Source: CAVQMC01 sp963713505
GTDB lineage: Bacteria; Bacteroidota; Ignavibacteria; Ignavibacteriales; Ignavibacteriaceae
NCBI GenBank assembly: GCA_963713505.1
Contig: CAVQMC010000007.1
Location: 62,001-126,000 of the forward strand
DNA length: 64,000 nucleotides
Reading direction: 5' to 3'
A program made the position numbers and the translations under genes. Below, in pieces: positions 21,901-30,267 of this stretch. Position 1 is the first letter of the stretch; each line of letters opens with the position of its first letter. The notes beneath the pieces were generated by a model, which was not told the DNA's origin, made no database searches, and saw only the letters and a list, made by a program, of their open reading frames with translations.

Positions 21901-24371
21901 CAAAGAACCGCTTTGAAGGATTAAATGCTTTTTTGCAAGGCCTAGAATATTCTTGTTATAAAATGAATTATGAAGTTTTACTTTATGCAGGGAATGAAAT
22001 TAATGATGAATATAGAAAATTAATTGAAAAATATAAAATTAAAAAAGTTTTTCTTGATTCTGATGTTTTGGAAAGAAATGAAAAGTTCTCATGGACGAAA
22101 TTGATGAGGCATGGTTTTAATAATGCCGAAGGTAAATGGATCATGTATGCTTCGGATGATATTATTATGCATCCTTTTGCTTTTAATTATGCTTTGTCTT
22201 TGGATAATGATAAATCAATCGGCGGCATTTCATTTATGCATAAGAATGCTGTTCATGATTATAATGGGTTTTATAAAGATTATGGTTATGATGTTTTAGT
22301 CGATAGAGCATATATAAATTTTGGCCTTATTAGGAAAGAATCTTATCAAAACATAAAAGGATTCGATACACAGTTTTATTTCTATTCAGGTGATACTGAT
22401 GTTTGCTGGCAATTAATTGACAAAGGATATAAAATTATTAATTCTGAATATTCACTCGTTGAACATATTAATATTGAAGATAAAATAAAAAATGATAACT
22501 CATCCGATATCTATGAACATGATGTAAAAATGTTCTTAAAAAAATGGATCAATTATCTGGAACAGTTTAACGGGGAAGTAATTAAAAATAGATTTTATTT
22601 AGATAACATATTAAATATTAAAGAACATATCTATAATGAAGCAATTTCTAATGAAATTAACTTGGATTATCTTTGCAGTATAGACCCAGATTATAAAAAA
22701 TTTTCAACAACCAATTTCAAAAAAGAAGAAAATGCAAAAGTCTCTGCGATAATATCAACTTATAATTCCGAAAGATTTATAAAAAGCTGTTTGGATGATC
22801 TTGTAAACCAAACTTTATATCAGAAAAACCAGCTTGAGATTATTGTAATAAATTCAGGTTCTGAACAGAATGAAGAAGACATTGTTAAGGAATATCAAAA
22901 ACATTTCAATAATATTGTTTATCAAAAAACCGAAAAGGAAACTATCTATCAAGCTTGGAATAGGGGAATTAAACTTGCAACTGGAATATACATCACAAAT
23001 GCAAATACGGATGACAGACATTCAGCGGATGCTTTTGAAAAAATGGTTAATGTTTTGGATAAAAATGAGAACGTTGATGTTGTTTATGCAAATGTTTATA
23101 AGACAGATGTTGAAAACGATAATTTAAATTCTTCAACTGAAAAAACATTAATCAATTGGCCGGACTTTGATAAAGACCTACTCTTATTTGGATGCTTTAT
23201 AGGTCCACAGCCTGTTTGGCGAAAATCTCTCCATGAAAAATTTGGTTATTTTGATGAATCACTAAAGGTTGTCGGAGATTATGAATTCTGGCTTAGAATT
23301 AGTTCGGGTGCAAAGTTTTATCATTTAAATGAACCATTGGGTTTATACCTTTTTAGTGAAAACAGTGCCGAACACCGAGACAACCAAACTACAAATGCAG
23401 AAGACGTTGAGGTTAAAAATAAATATTTAATAAAACACATTCCTTCTCTGCAAAAACTTGAAAGAATAAAAGAAAAAATAATGACTTTACAACAGGCAGA
23501 AAATCTTAAAGAATATAGTAAAGTTGCATTAACCCGGCTTGAACAAAGAGAAAAGGGAATTAAGCTTGAGGAAGAAATAAAGCACCGGATTGTATTCCCG
23601 GAAAATATAAACCGGTTGAATTTACTTTTAAACAAACTTGAAAACTCCGATATTTTAATTAATAAAAACCTTTACTCAGAAGTCCTGCACTTAACAATTG
23701 GTTCAATGTTATTAAAAGAAAATGATTTAATTAATTCCAGAACCGAGTTTGAGAAAGCACTAAATATTAATCCGGAATCTTCGGAAGCCTGCACAGGGCT
23801 TGCAGAAATATTTTTTATTGAGGAAAATTATGAAGCCGCAGATACAATGTTTGATTGGGCTTTGAAGAATAATCCTGACAATAAAATTGCTCTAGAAAGA
23901 AGGAATCAATTAACATTACTTATTAATCAAGATGATGAAAAAGAGATTTTGGATGAGAATTTATTGACAAAAGCAGTAGAATATTTTTCTAATAAAGACT
24001 ATCAAAAAGCTGAACTAGAATTAAGTTCTGCCGAAAAGAAATTTAACGGACAATTAAGTAAAGAAGAAAACAGTGAATTTGCATCTGTATTTTATAACGT
24101 TAGAGGTTACAATTTTTTAGGTCTGCAGGAACCTGAAAAAGCACAGCAATGTTTTGAATCTGCACTAATCAAAAATCCAAATTCATCTCAAGCATGTGCA
24201 GGTTTGGGGGAAATCTTTTATCTCAATGATCAATTGGATGAATCCAAAGTTATGTTTGAATGGGCAGTAAAAAACAATGCACAAAATGATTTTGCGGTAA
24301 AAGGATTAAATAAAATAAATCAAAAACTGGGGTTCGAACAAAATCACAATTCATTATTAATAGAAAATTAA
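15912..24371 (+). CDS. Giant multi-domain TPR/glycosyltransferase, probable flagellin glycosylation
   Basis: This intact 2819-aa protein strings together many enzyme-like modules. In order they are: TPR helices (about 15-95); a nucleotidyltransferase-like motif H-G-S-x11-S-D-F-D (about 275-295); a second one, F-G-N-V-G-x4-S-D-L-D-F (about 577-593); a methyltransferase-like Rossmann segment with V-I-G-G-G-N-S (about 935) and L-K-P-N-G-Q-L-I-F; a GT-A glycosyltransferase with F-N-R-P and L-E-D-D (about 1125-1380); a GT9 heptosyltransferase-like domain with R-L-D-A-I-G-D-S and G-A-E-T-G-L-A-H (about 1420-1760); TPRs (about 1875-1960); a GT2-like domain (about 1990-2190); a second GT2 domain with N-A-N-T-D-D (about 2275-2480); and C-terminal TPRs (about 2600-2810). 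There is no signal peptide or transmembrane helix. It opens a block of three TPR-glycosyltransferases ending at the flagellin gene, so it probably builds and attaches the flagellin glycan. The role is inferred. Confidence 0.75.
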   Translation: MQFNQENLGKDNLRVKIKKLINENNYSLAEEICISILEKDPLNISALNALGEISKAKGELFEAQLLFEKALKINSEKIETIDNLFNLYNLLDDQTKIKELFIKLYNTKDLKLNYFNSSINSKIANELEEVYPGSALRKIFKELKSIFNNLVYLPIWNHNPQNISEWKESSINFSVFENVIIISNYLIPELHNYLKSKVKSLPGSISIKESFDILQTSFRLIFKELNRTFEGLQKEKLRNGISKEEWFNNFENRPEKELLQKFNSFIEKSKINSVLLHGSLADGNTEKGFSDFDVTYIIDVTKPGSNLFEIAEEILESNIYLLSYNPFMHHGPMITFKDELNWTTEASFPSVLVENGVWVKNPIEEINYINDGLDFITPFTVFRNYFDNQFNKYCDFKNPFDIIWWASSVTFLPLLIRQMFDGKSIWKKDFFENELNSFPYKYKNLLENVSIIRVNGAKLIREKIKLPLQLEDYEKNPGLILKKYKEQIKIREEEVYSIGITNDLINKAKDFMDYAENCAFYFHYKNKINKNCETEETGKQKYYFTELPKKLNHEDYEEARNYFLSMCKDKDYIISVYEFGNVGCPGLSDLDFLVVLKNDFAGTPSELIIDNMPYKYAEILSHNPVFICEENASILGAVYPIFNYKKLYGKDIHLKLSSEFSYNNQLSLFTFLNLIKYPKDIFTLAKEPKIRWKTILAYLNSFNHVAKIFNQLNIEIPASINNCLGINKSIRDKFKTENISVEQFPDVLNALISASVDMLLKFENLWSEKIPELLTICSLSERGNYIKYLYDLLNDNKNVSPDLPPILNTLLLSLEKVEDKIEIPLDLFEELDKYNIKYLKHRLEFLYREISHKRFPDHYIIGNLFETVTKDLSGSNFILFNEEYLERPQHKWVNLKLKLFENKFSFESSKAELDYAIQSWVWFNVAQDKNIYDKTIAVIGGGNSIITWLLSLKGAKVYLLNPEQNQSIKGDELNEKFNTNVEVKTFRDDAILSDNEKADVVINLSGNVLNDKSSFINEVLKILKPNGQLIFPFDFTSSNNSIDLTNPGKNIFNIEELDNLFLNNPNFKAFDNEVDKTKYKQWLLTAASQNDDNISTGIIINKNPIYQNEKIDKEIKIKPTKYNTPILFLIFNRPEYTQRVFDEIKKIAPAKFYIAADGPRRNNEKDKVNCNLTRQIVNQIDWNCKVVKLFREENLGCKIAVSSAINWFFENEEQGIILEDDILPSHGFFEFAAEMLNKYADDERIMHVAGNNLQFGWRRNNDSYYYSYYGSIWGWATWRRAWKLYDVEMKMYPKFLKENRLYEIFGNDDEVQFRKNTFDQVFSKNLDTWDFQWTFARLANNGLSIVPNFNLIKNIGFGQEATHTTSTSDKRANLLLEKIDSPLMHPEFMVRDKVSDDRYFNNVINPKPKNLKTTKFATKSQNILFIRLDAIGDSILASSMLKEIKNNYKEYNITVLCQDFVAELYETNPYVKNIIKVNKRRIITDKEYLNSIQNEIINLAPAYVLNSTYSRDNFADYLSTFYKDSTRIAHQGNLSNITLNDKTRNDGLYSRLISNNEKSFTELDKHSDFLSGLNIKHNVLTPSIYLTKDDEKFAIEVFEKNNLKKENTIALFCGAQSNIRHYEKFGEAVNKFSKENDFNVVILGSSKDHLINNKNINGISSKVVNLTGKTTIKQSAAIIKNCLIAVGAETGLAHISCAVGTPNVILVGGGHFGRFIPYSSLTSVVSLPLDCFGCNWQCKYGYPICVKEVDSDIIYKALSEKLNSDNSKIKIYSQSEYQSDFISYFPKISDPQKWLKENDYEFVELPKKTYKTTESKNQEILKYIENLSLGNDLKEKFKDLYETYLNNLKNFEKVEKLENIISINVHESVLIEISKKFNNGFTYYLLALKLENNKKDDDAIEYYEKSLKYCINYRALYLNALLMEKLNKFNRAVWLYADLLKSGINVEEIKSRIEIIKKVLKVNLSNRINLINKKEINKPQLYIGNNTDIDISIVLPSKNRFEGLNAFLQGLEYSCYKMNYEVLLYAGNEINDEYRKLIEKYKIKKVFLDSDVLERNEKFSWTKLMRHGFNNAEGKWIMYASDDIIMHPFAFNYALSLDNDKSIGGISFMHKNAVHDYNGFYKDYGYDVLVDRAYINFGLIRKESYQNIKGFDTQFYFYSGDTDVCWQLIDKGYKIINSEYSLVEHINIEDKIKNDNSSDIYEHDVKMFLKKWINYLEQFNGEVIKNRFYLDNILNIKEHIYNEAISNEINLDYLCSIDPDYKKFSTTNFKKEENAKVSAIISTYNSERFIKSCLDDLVNQTLYQKNQLEIIVINSGSEQNEEDIVKEYQKHFNNIVYQKTEKETIYQAWNRGIKLATGIYITNANTDDRHSADAFEKMVNVLDKNENVDVVYANVYKTDVENDNLNSSTEKTLINWPDFDKDLLLFGCFIGPQPVWRKSLHEKFGYFDESLKVVGDYEFWLRISSGAKFYHLNEPLGLYLFSENSAEHRDNQTTNAEDVEVKNKYLIKHIPSLQKLERIKEKIMTLQQAENLKEYSKVALTRLEQREKGIKLEEEIKHRIVFPENINRLNLLLNKLENSDILINKNLYSEVLHLTIGSMLLKENDLINSRTEFEKALNINPESSEACTGLAEIFFIEENYEAADTMFDWALKNNPDNKIALERRNQLTLLINQDDEKEILDENLLTKAVEYFSNKDYQKAELELSSAEKKFNGQLSKEENSEFASVFYNVRGYNFLGLQEPEKAQQCFESALIKNPNSSQACAGLGEIFYLNDQLDESKVMFEWAVKNNAQNDFAVKGLNKINQKLGFEQNHNSLLIEN

Positions 24372-24380
24372 ATTTTTAAA

Positions 24381-27300
24381 ATGCAGGAAATTGATACCTA
24401 CCAGCAGGCAATAAATTGTTTTTATGAAAATAAATATACGGATGCTAAAAATATTTTGAAAGAAATTATTGAACAAAATTCTTCCGACTTCGATGCATTT
24501 AATTTTTTAGCAACAATTTATTTAAATGAGCAAAACTATCAAAAAGCCGTTGATTTCTTTAAAAAAACATTAATTATTTATGAAAAACACCCTTCTGCAA
24601 ATTATAATTTGGGTTTATGCTATCAAAGAATTAACAATTATAAGAATGCAAAAAAATATTATTTAAAAGCGTTGGAATTAAATTATGTTAAAGAAGATGT
24701 ATTGAATAATTTAGGATTGGTGTGTACAAACTTAGAAGATTTTCAAGAAGCAAATTCATATTTAACCGAAGCTGTAAATTTGTTTCCCTGGAAGCATCAT
24801 TTATATTATAATTTAGGAAACCTTTCTTTAAAGCAGAAAAAATATAAAGAGGCTGTTAAATATTATAAAGATGCAATTGATTTAGATGATTCCGTATTTG
24901 CATATAAATTGGCTTTAGCTAATGCATTTAAAGAATCAAAAGATTATCAAGCATCAATTAATATATTAAACAATGTTATTAAAGAAGATCCTTATAATTA
25001 TGATGCATATGAAATTCTTGGATCATTGTTCTTAGGTAAAAAAGAATATCAAGATGCAGATATTAATTTTAGTAAATGTCTTGAGTTGTTGGAAAATAAA
25101 ATACAATCTTTCAATACTCCCGATTTAAGTTTGGGAAATTCCGTCGATCATTCTTACAGATCAACAAAAATAAATGAAGTTTCTTCATTAGATAATCCGC
25201 AATCCGGGAATATTGCTGATGAAATTGTTGAAAATCATTTGATTTCAAATGATGATTTTAAATTGTTATCAACTTTAACAAACCTCGGCTTAACAAAACT
25301 GGAACAAGGATATTTTGAAGAAGCTCTGGAATTATTTTACCGCGCAAATGATGTAAATAATAATATCACGGAAATACATTATAATTTAGCTCATGCACTT
25401 CTTTTATTGGGAAAGTATGAAGAAGGATTTAACGAGTACGAATGGCGGTTAAAAAGAAAAGAATTCGGAGATAAAAAGTTTTCCAAACCTTATCTTGAAA
25501 ATCAAACGGTTAAAAATAAAAAGATACTGGTATATGATGAACAAGGTTTAGGCGATTCTATCCAATTTATAAGATATTTAAAATTATTGAAAAATGAAGG
25601 GTGCTATTTAATATTTCAATGCGATAAAAGACTGTTCAATTTATATCAGAGCTTTGATTATGTTGACGAATTAATAACCAATGAAAAAAAAATCAATTTT
25701 GAATATGATTATAATGTCGCACTTTTAAGTCTTCCAAGGTACTTTAAAATAAATGAAAAAACCATTCCTCATGATTTTCCATATATAGATATAAAAAATA
25801 ATAAAACAGAAAAATTTTCAATTTTTAATGATGATCCAAACCTAAAAGTAGGAATTGTTTGGGCCGGCAATCCAAATCATACAGGCGATTTTAAAAGATC
25901 TTGTAAATTGAAAGATCTGGAACCAATTTTTGAACTGGATGGAATATCTTTTTATTCTATACAAAAAGGAGACGCCGTAAATCAATTAAAAGATTCCTCT
26001 TATCCTATTCAGAATATGGATTTGTTGATTAATGATTTTACAGACACTGCGAAAATTATTAAAAACCTTGATCTTGTGATTTCTGTTGATACATCCGTTG
26101 CACATTTAGCTGGTGCAATGGGAAAAGAAGTATGGCTGCTGCTTCCGCTTGTTCCGGATTGGAGATGGTTAATTATAGGCGAATCAACGAAATGGTATCC
26201 CAGCATGAAGTTGTTTAGACAAAAAGAATTGTATAATTGGAATCCGGTGATGTTAAGTGTAAAGAAAGCACTTCAAAATAAAATTGAAGGGGAAAAAATT
26301 AAATTAATTACAGATAATAACATTTCTTGTTCTACTGAAAAGAAAATTAAAAAACTTTTTTTAGGACTTGCAAAAGGAGAAAACTTCGGCTGGGGAGTCT
26401 GCAGCAAATATTTACGGATTGAGTTGAGAAAATTATTGCATGTGCAGGATTTAAATGAACATTATTTAAAAACCAATATTATAACTGACAAATCATTCCT
26501 TGCATTGACTGATATAGATTTGAATCCTTTATATCACCTTAACGGCAAAGAAAAATACGGGTACACATTTTTTGAAAATGAATTAACAGAAAAGTCTATA
26601 GAGAATAGTAAAGATTTTACTAAAGTAATTGCCGGTTCTACCTGGTGTAAACAGAAGTTAGAAGATAAAGGTATTCTAAATACTGATGTTTTAATTCAAG
26701 GAATTGATCCGGAAATTTTTTATCCGGGTGAAACGGCTAAAAAAAATGATCTATTCGTAATTTTTTCCGGAGGAAAATTAGAATTAAGAAAAGGTCAGGA
26801 TCTTGTTCTTAAAGCCGTAAAAATTTTACAAGAAAAATATAATGATATAATATTAATAAATGCCTGGTATAACTTTTGGCCGGATTCAATGGCAGCTTTA
26901 AAGTCTTCTCAGTTTATAAACTTTGAGCTTAAAGGAAATACATGGCTTGAATTTATGTCCAATTTATATAACATAAATAATATAGATGCTGACCGGATAT
27001 TTACATTACCGTTGGTGCCTAATTATAAATTGAGGGAACTTTATTTGAAAACCGATATCGGCCTTTTTCCAAACAGATGCGAAGGGGGAACTAATTTAGT
27101 TCTAATGGAATATATGGCTTGCGGTAAACCGGTAGTCGCTTCTTTTAATTCCGGGCATAAAGATATTTTAACAAACGATAATTCTCTTCGGCTGGAAAAA
27201 ATGCAGTCATTTAAAGTATATGATAATAATAATAATTTAAATGCCGACTGGGAAGAACCGGATTTGGATGAGATAATTGAAAAAATTGAATTTGCTTATC

Positions 27301-27404
27301 AAAATAGAGAACACATTAAAAATATTGGGGAAAAAGCCGCATTGGATATGAAAAATTTGACATGGAAAAATACTGCAGAAAATTTAATAAAAATTCTTTA
27401 TTGA
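24381..27404 (+). CDS. TPR protein with GT9-like and GT4-like glycosyltransferase domains
   Basis: This 1007-aa protein starts nine bases after the giant. It has about seven TPRs (residues 1-230 and 290-345, e.g. A-N-Y-N-L-G-L-C-Y and H-Y-N-L-A-H-A-L). A GT9-like domain follows, with D-E-Q-G-L-G-D-S-I-Q-F-I-R near 385, V-G-I-V-W-A-G-N-P and V-D-T-S-V-A-H-L-A-G-A near 570. The last 330 residues are a GT4-type domain with F-S-G-G-K-L-E-L-R-K-G-Q-D near 795-805 and C-E-G-G-T-N-L-V-L-M-E-Y-M-A near 900, which carries the E-x7-E-type donor site. TPR plus GT9-like proteins are often found beside flagellin genes and in protein O-glycosylation; the added GT4 domain suggests a second sugar transfer in the same chain. 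Confidence 0.75.
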   Translation: MQEIDTYQQAINCFYENKYTDAKNILKEIIEQNSSDFDAFNFLATIYLNEQNYQKAVDFFKKTLIIYEKHPSANYNLGLCYQRINNYKNAKKYYLKALELNYVKEDVLNNLGLVCTNLEDFQEANSYLTEAVNLFPWKHHLYYNLGNLSLKQKKYKEAVKYYKDAIDLDDSVFAYKLALANAFKESKDYQASINILNNVIKEDPYNYDAYEILGSLFLGKKEYQDADINFSKCLELLENKIQSFNTPDLSLGNSVDHSYRSTKINEVSSLDNPQSGNIADEIVENHLISNDDFKLLSTLTNLGLTKLEQGYFEEALELFYRANDVNNNITEIHYNLAHALLLLGKYEEGFNEYEWRLKRKEFGDKKFSKPYLENQTVKNKKILVYDEQGLGDSIQFIRYLKLLKNEGCYLIFQCDKRLFNLYQSFDYVDELITNEKKINFEYDYNVALLSLPRYFKINEKTIPHDFPYIDIKNNKTEKFSIFNDDPNLKVGIVWAGNPNHTGDFKRSCKLKDLEPIFELDGISFYSIQKGDAVNQLKDSSYPIQNMDLLINDFTDTAKIIKNLDLVISVDTSVAHLAGAMGKEVWLLLPLVPDWRWLIIGESTKWYPSMKLFRQKELYNWNPVMLSVKKALQNKIEGEKIKLITDNNISCSTEKKIKKLFLGLAKGENFGWGVCSKYLRIELRKLLHVQDLNEHYLKTNIITDKSFLALTDIDLNPLYHLNGKEKYGYTFFENELTEKSIENSKDFTKVIAGSTWCKQKLEDKGILNTDVLIQGIDPEIFYPGETAKKNDLFVIFSGGKLELRKGQDLVLKAVKILQEKYNDIILINAWYNFWPDSMAALKSSQFINFELKGNTWLEFMSNLYNINNIDADRIFTLPLVPNYKLRELYLKTDIGLFPNRCEGGTNLVLMEYMACGKPVVASFNSGHKDILTNDNSLRLEKMQSFKVYDNNNNLNADWEEPDLDEIIEKIEFAYQNREHIKNIGEKAALDMKNLTWKNTAENLIKILY

Positions 27405-27414
27405 AAAGACATTT

Positions 27415-28911
27415 ATGTTTAAGATATCATTATGTATGATTGTAAAAGACGAAGAGAAATTTCTTGAAGATTGTCTTTCTTCTGTTGAAAATATTGTTGA
27501 CGAAATTATTATTGTAGATACTGGTTCAAGCGATAGCACTATTTCTATCGCCGAAAAATATAAAGCAAAAATATTTCATTTTAATTGGATAAATGATTTT
27601 TCCGCTGCAAGAAATTTTGCATTGGATAAAGTATCTGGTGATTGGGTCTTGTATTTGGATGCAGACGAAAGGATTAGTGAAGAATCCCGCGAAGAACTAA
27701 TCAAATTAAAAAGTGAAAAACCGGATAAAGGTATTGAATGTACAATTAAAAATATTGATGAAATAAAAGGCAGACCTTCTGTAATGTTATATACCAGAAT
27801 CTTCCCAAACAGCAAAGAAATAAGATTCGAAGGAAAAATTCATGAGCAGATTGAAACATCAATTAGACAAAATGGATTCCCTGTAAATAAATCAAACATA
27901 GAAATTATTCATTTAGGATATAACCTTAATACAGAAGATAAACTGAAAAAAGCCGAAAGAAATCTTGATATTTTACTTGTTGAATTTAATCAAACTCCAA
28001 ATTCTTATAATGCATTTCAGCTCGGACAGACATACGGAATCTTAAATAATAAAGAAGAAGCTGTTAAATTCTTTGAACTATCAATAAAAGATGATAAACT
28101 AAAAAATGAATATCGTTCCGTTGCCTACAGATATTTAGCTGTAGATATGTTTGAAAGAAACGAATTAACTGAAGCTTATTATTTAATAAATAATTGTATT
28201 AAGCTGGATCGTAAACAGCCATTGGCACTGTTGGTTGCCGCGAGAATAAATGCAGGTTTAAATAAGAAAGAAGAAGCTGTAAAATATTTTGAAGAAGCTT
28301 ATTACTGTAACAATTTTTATTTAAATGGGAAAGATAAATCGTATCAAGCAATTTTACTCGATCAAAAAAGTATTTTAAATGAAGGAATTAACCTAGCGTT
28401 AAGTTTAAATGATAAACAACTCTTTATTAAAGTAATTAATATTTTAATAAAAACTGAAAGTACATATTCTATTGAATTGGAATTCTATAATAGTTTATTC
28501 AACAACAAGAAAATAGATAATTTACAATTAGCAAAAATTGTTGATAAAATAAACGATAGAAATATTGATATAGTTTTAATGTTACTTAGAAATTATTCTC
28601 CAAATCTTGAAATAATAAAAAGTATTTATAATAAGTTTTTTAATAATCCGGAATATCTAAAAGAAATGGCAATATTAGCTGCTGATGAAGACATTATACT
28701 TTCGGAAAAATTGCTGCAAAGATCATATGAATTGAATAATACTGATGCTTCTGTAATTTTTTATTTAATTTCTATGAAAATTAAAAATAATAGATTGAAT
28801 GAAATTCCGGCTTTAATAGAAAATGCAGAAAAAAAATTTGTTGATAATCCTCAAATTCAAGTTAAAATTCAGCAAATGAAAGAAAAAATATTTGCTCACA
28901 TAAGTTCTTAA
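27415..28911 (+). CDS. GT2 glycosyltransferase with C-terminal TPR repeats
   Basis: This 498-aa protein has an N-terminal GT2 domain of the SunS/WaaE-like type: S-L-C-M-I-V-K-D-E-E at residues 4-13, V-D-T-G-S-S-D-S-T near 35, A-A-R-N-F-A-L near 62 and L-Y-L-D-A-D-E-R, the metal site, near 80. From about residue 200 to the end it is TPR-like helices. The domain order matches glycosyltransferases that glycosylate proteins or peptides while the repeats hold the acceptor. It ends 117 bases before the flagellin start, and a sigma-28 promoter separates them. It is the third member of the presumed flagellin glycosylation block. Confidence 0.78.
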   Translation: MFKISLCMIVKDEEKFLEDCLSSVENIVDEIIIVDTGSSDSTISIAEKYKAKIFHFNWINDFSAARNFALDKVSGDWVLYLDADERISEESREELIKLKSEKPDKGIECTIKNIDEIKGRPSVMLYTRIFPNSKEIRFEGKIHEQIETSIRQNGFPVNKSNIEIIHLGYNLNTEDKLKKAERNLDILLVEFNQTPNSYNAFQLGQTYGILNNKEEAVKFFELSIKDDKLKNEYRSVAYRYLAVDMFERNELTEAYYLINNCIKLDRKQPLALLVAARINAGLNKKEEAVKYFEEAYYCNNFYLNGKDKSYQAILLDQKSILNEGINLALSLNDKQLFIKVINILIKTESTYSIELEFYNSLFNNKKIDNLQLAKIVDKINDRNIDIVLMLLRNYSPNLEIIKSIYNKFFNNPEYLKEMAILAADEDIILSEKLLQRSYELNNTDASVIFYLISMKIKNNRLNEIPALIENAEKKFVDNPQIQVKIQQMKEKIFAHISS

Positions 28912-28921
28912 CTCAACATAC

Positions 28922-28948
28922 TAAACATTTCCAACACCCCACCGATAA
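28922..28948 (+). promoter_or_regulatory. Sigma-28 (FliA) promoter of flagellin
   Basis: TAAA at 28922-28925 and ACCGATAA at 28941-28948 are separated by exactly 15 bases, one base off the FliA consensus GCCGATAA. The flagellin start is 80 bases downstream. This is the strongest promoter match in the window and anchors the search for related sites. Confidence 0.85.
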
Positions 28949-29028
28949 TATATCTGAGAATAAAATTAATTAACAGTCCGGAGTAAGGATACTCAGGATA
29001 TAATAAACCATACATGGAGGTTACTAAT

Positions 29029-29832
29029 ATGTCATTCAAAATCAACACAAACATCAGCGCTTTAAATGCATACAATGCTTTAGCAAAAGTTAATGCTCAA
29101 ACAGATAAAGCTCAATTGCGTTTAGCTACCTTAAAAAGAATCAACTCAGTTGCAGACGATACATCCGGTTACAGAGTTGGTAAAGAGTTACAAGGTAAAG
29201 TATCTATAATGCAAGCAGCTCAAGGTAACATTGGTGCTGCAAAAGATATGCTTTCAACTGCAGAATCTGCACTTTCAAGCATAAACGATCTTTTGATCCA
29301 GATCCAGGGAAAAGTATCCGATGCTAATGATCCTACAAAAAATCTTTCATCTTTAGCAAATGATGTAAATGCTCTTGGCGATGAAATTAGTTCAATGTTT
29401 GAAAACACCAAATTCAATGATACTTCATTATTAAGCGGTGGAAATTACAGTACTTCAGTTGTTTTCCAAACAGGTGAAAGCGAAAAAACTACAATTAGTA
29501 TTGGAACTTTAAACACATTGGATTTAAGTTCAATTTCTGGCGGCGGAGCTACCTCAGCAAATATCGCAGGTTTAGATGTTACTGATTTGGAAAACTCAGT
29601 AAGAGATGCTTTAGGTAATATCGGTAATTACATTCAGAGATTGGATGTTAAAAACGATTATTTAACTTCTGCAATTTCTAATGCAACTGCAAGCGTTAGC
29701 CGTTTGTTTGATGCTGATACGGCAATGGAGCAGTTAAATGCAACTAAAGGCCAAATAGGCAGTCAGCTTGCAACAGCAATGTTATCTCAACTAAACGCGG
29801 CTCCACAAAATATATTATCATTATTCAGATAA
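29029..29832 (+). CDS. fliC: Flagellin
   Basis: I place the start at the ATG at 29029, not at the in-frame ATG at 29014, because GGAGG at 29016-29020 lies within that longer frame at ideal distance from 29029. The 267-aa product has the flagellin N-terminal helices (I-N-T-N-I-S-A-L-N-A, then R-I-N-S-V-A-D-D-T-S-G-Y) and C-terminal helices (S-R-L-F-D-A-D-T-A-M-E-Q-L-N and A-P-Q-N-I-L-S-L-F-R). The middle is short, with only a small variable domain rich in Ser and Thr (residues about 130-195), the likely sites for O-glycans from the upstream enzymes. It is exported by the flagellar type III system and polymerises under the FliD cap. It is a single-gene unit closed by a terminator. Confidence 0.95.
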   Translation: MSFKINTNISALNAYNALAKVNAQTDKAQLRLATLKRINSVADDTSGYRVGKELQGKVSIMQAAQGNIGAAKDMLSTAESALSSINDLLIQIQGKVSDANDPTKNLSSLANDVNALGDEISSMFENTKFNDTSLLSGGNYSTSVVFQTGESEKTTISIGTLNTLDLSSISGGGATSANIAGLDVTDLENSVRDALGNIGNYIQRLDVKNDYLTSAISNATASVSRLFDADTAMEQLNATKGQIGSQLATAMLSQLNAAPQNILSLFR

Positions 29833-29842
29833 AAAATAAACT

Positions 29843-29878
29843 AAAGGGTTTCTCAAATTTTTGAGAAACCCTTTTTTT
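29843..29878 (+). terminator. Rho-independent terminator after flagellin
   Basis: GGGTTTCTCAAA (29846-29857) pairs with TTTGAGAAACCC (29860-29871), extended by AAA/TTT on the outside, and is followed by a run of T. It lies 11 bases past the flagellin stop and would limit readthrough into fliS. Confidence 0.92.
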
Positions 29879-29900
29879 ATAAAAAAATATAAGAGATAAA

Positions 29901-30236
29901 ATGTTAAATCCATCTACAACAAGCAATAAGAAGTTATTAAATCAATATCTTATTAAAGAAATTTTAGAAGCTTCGCCACAGCAGCTTTTAATAAAAATTT
30001 ATGATTTAGCAATTATAAATTGTAAAAAGCATGATTTAACAAGAACAAATGATGCGATACAATCATTAATAAATGCACTACGATTTGATAGTGAAGAAGT
30101 TAAAAAAATATCGGTTGGTTTATTAAAACTTTATCAATTTTGTCAAGATGAAATGAGAAAACAAAATTACGATTTGGTTTTAAAAATATTAACTGAATTA
30201 AGAGACAGCTGGATACAGGCATTTCAAAAAGGTTGA
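29901..30236 (+). CDS. fliS: Flagellin export chaperone FliS
   Basis: This 111-aa helical protein has the FliS core: Y at residue 16 followed by E-I-L-E-A-S-P-Q-Q-L-L-I-K-I-Y-D-L-A-I near 20-38, and W near the C-terminus. FliS binds the C-terminal helix of flagellin in the cytoplasm, stops early assembly and delivers it to the export gate. It follows the flagellin terminator and precedes fliD, the common fliS-fliD arrangement although in reversed order here. No separate promoter was seen, so expression may come from partial readthrough. Confidence 0.88.
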   Translation: MLNPSTTSNKKLLNQYLIKEILEASPQQLLIKIYDLAIINCKKHDLTRTNDAIQSLINALRFDSEEVKKISVGLLKLYQFCQDEMRKQNYDLVLKILTELRDSWIQAFQKG

Positions 30237-30267
30237 AATACTTCATCAGCAAAATTAAAATAAAACA

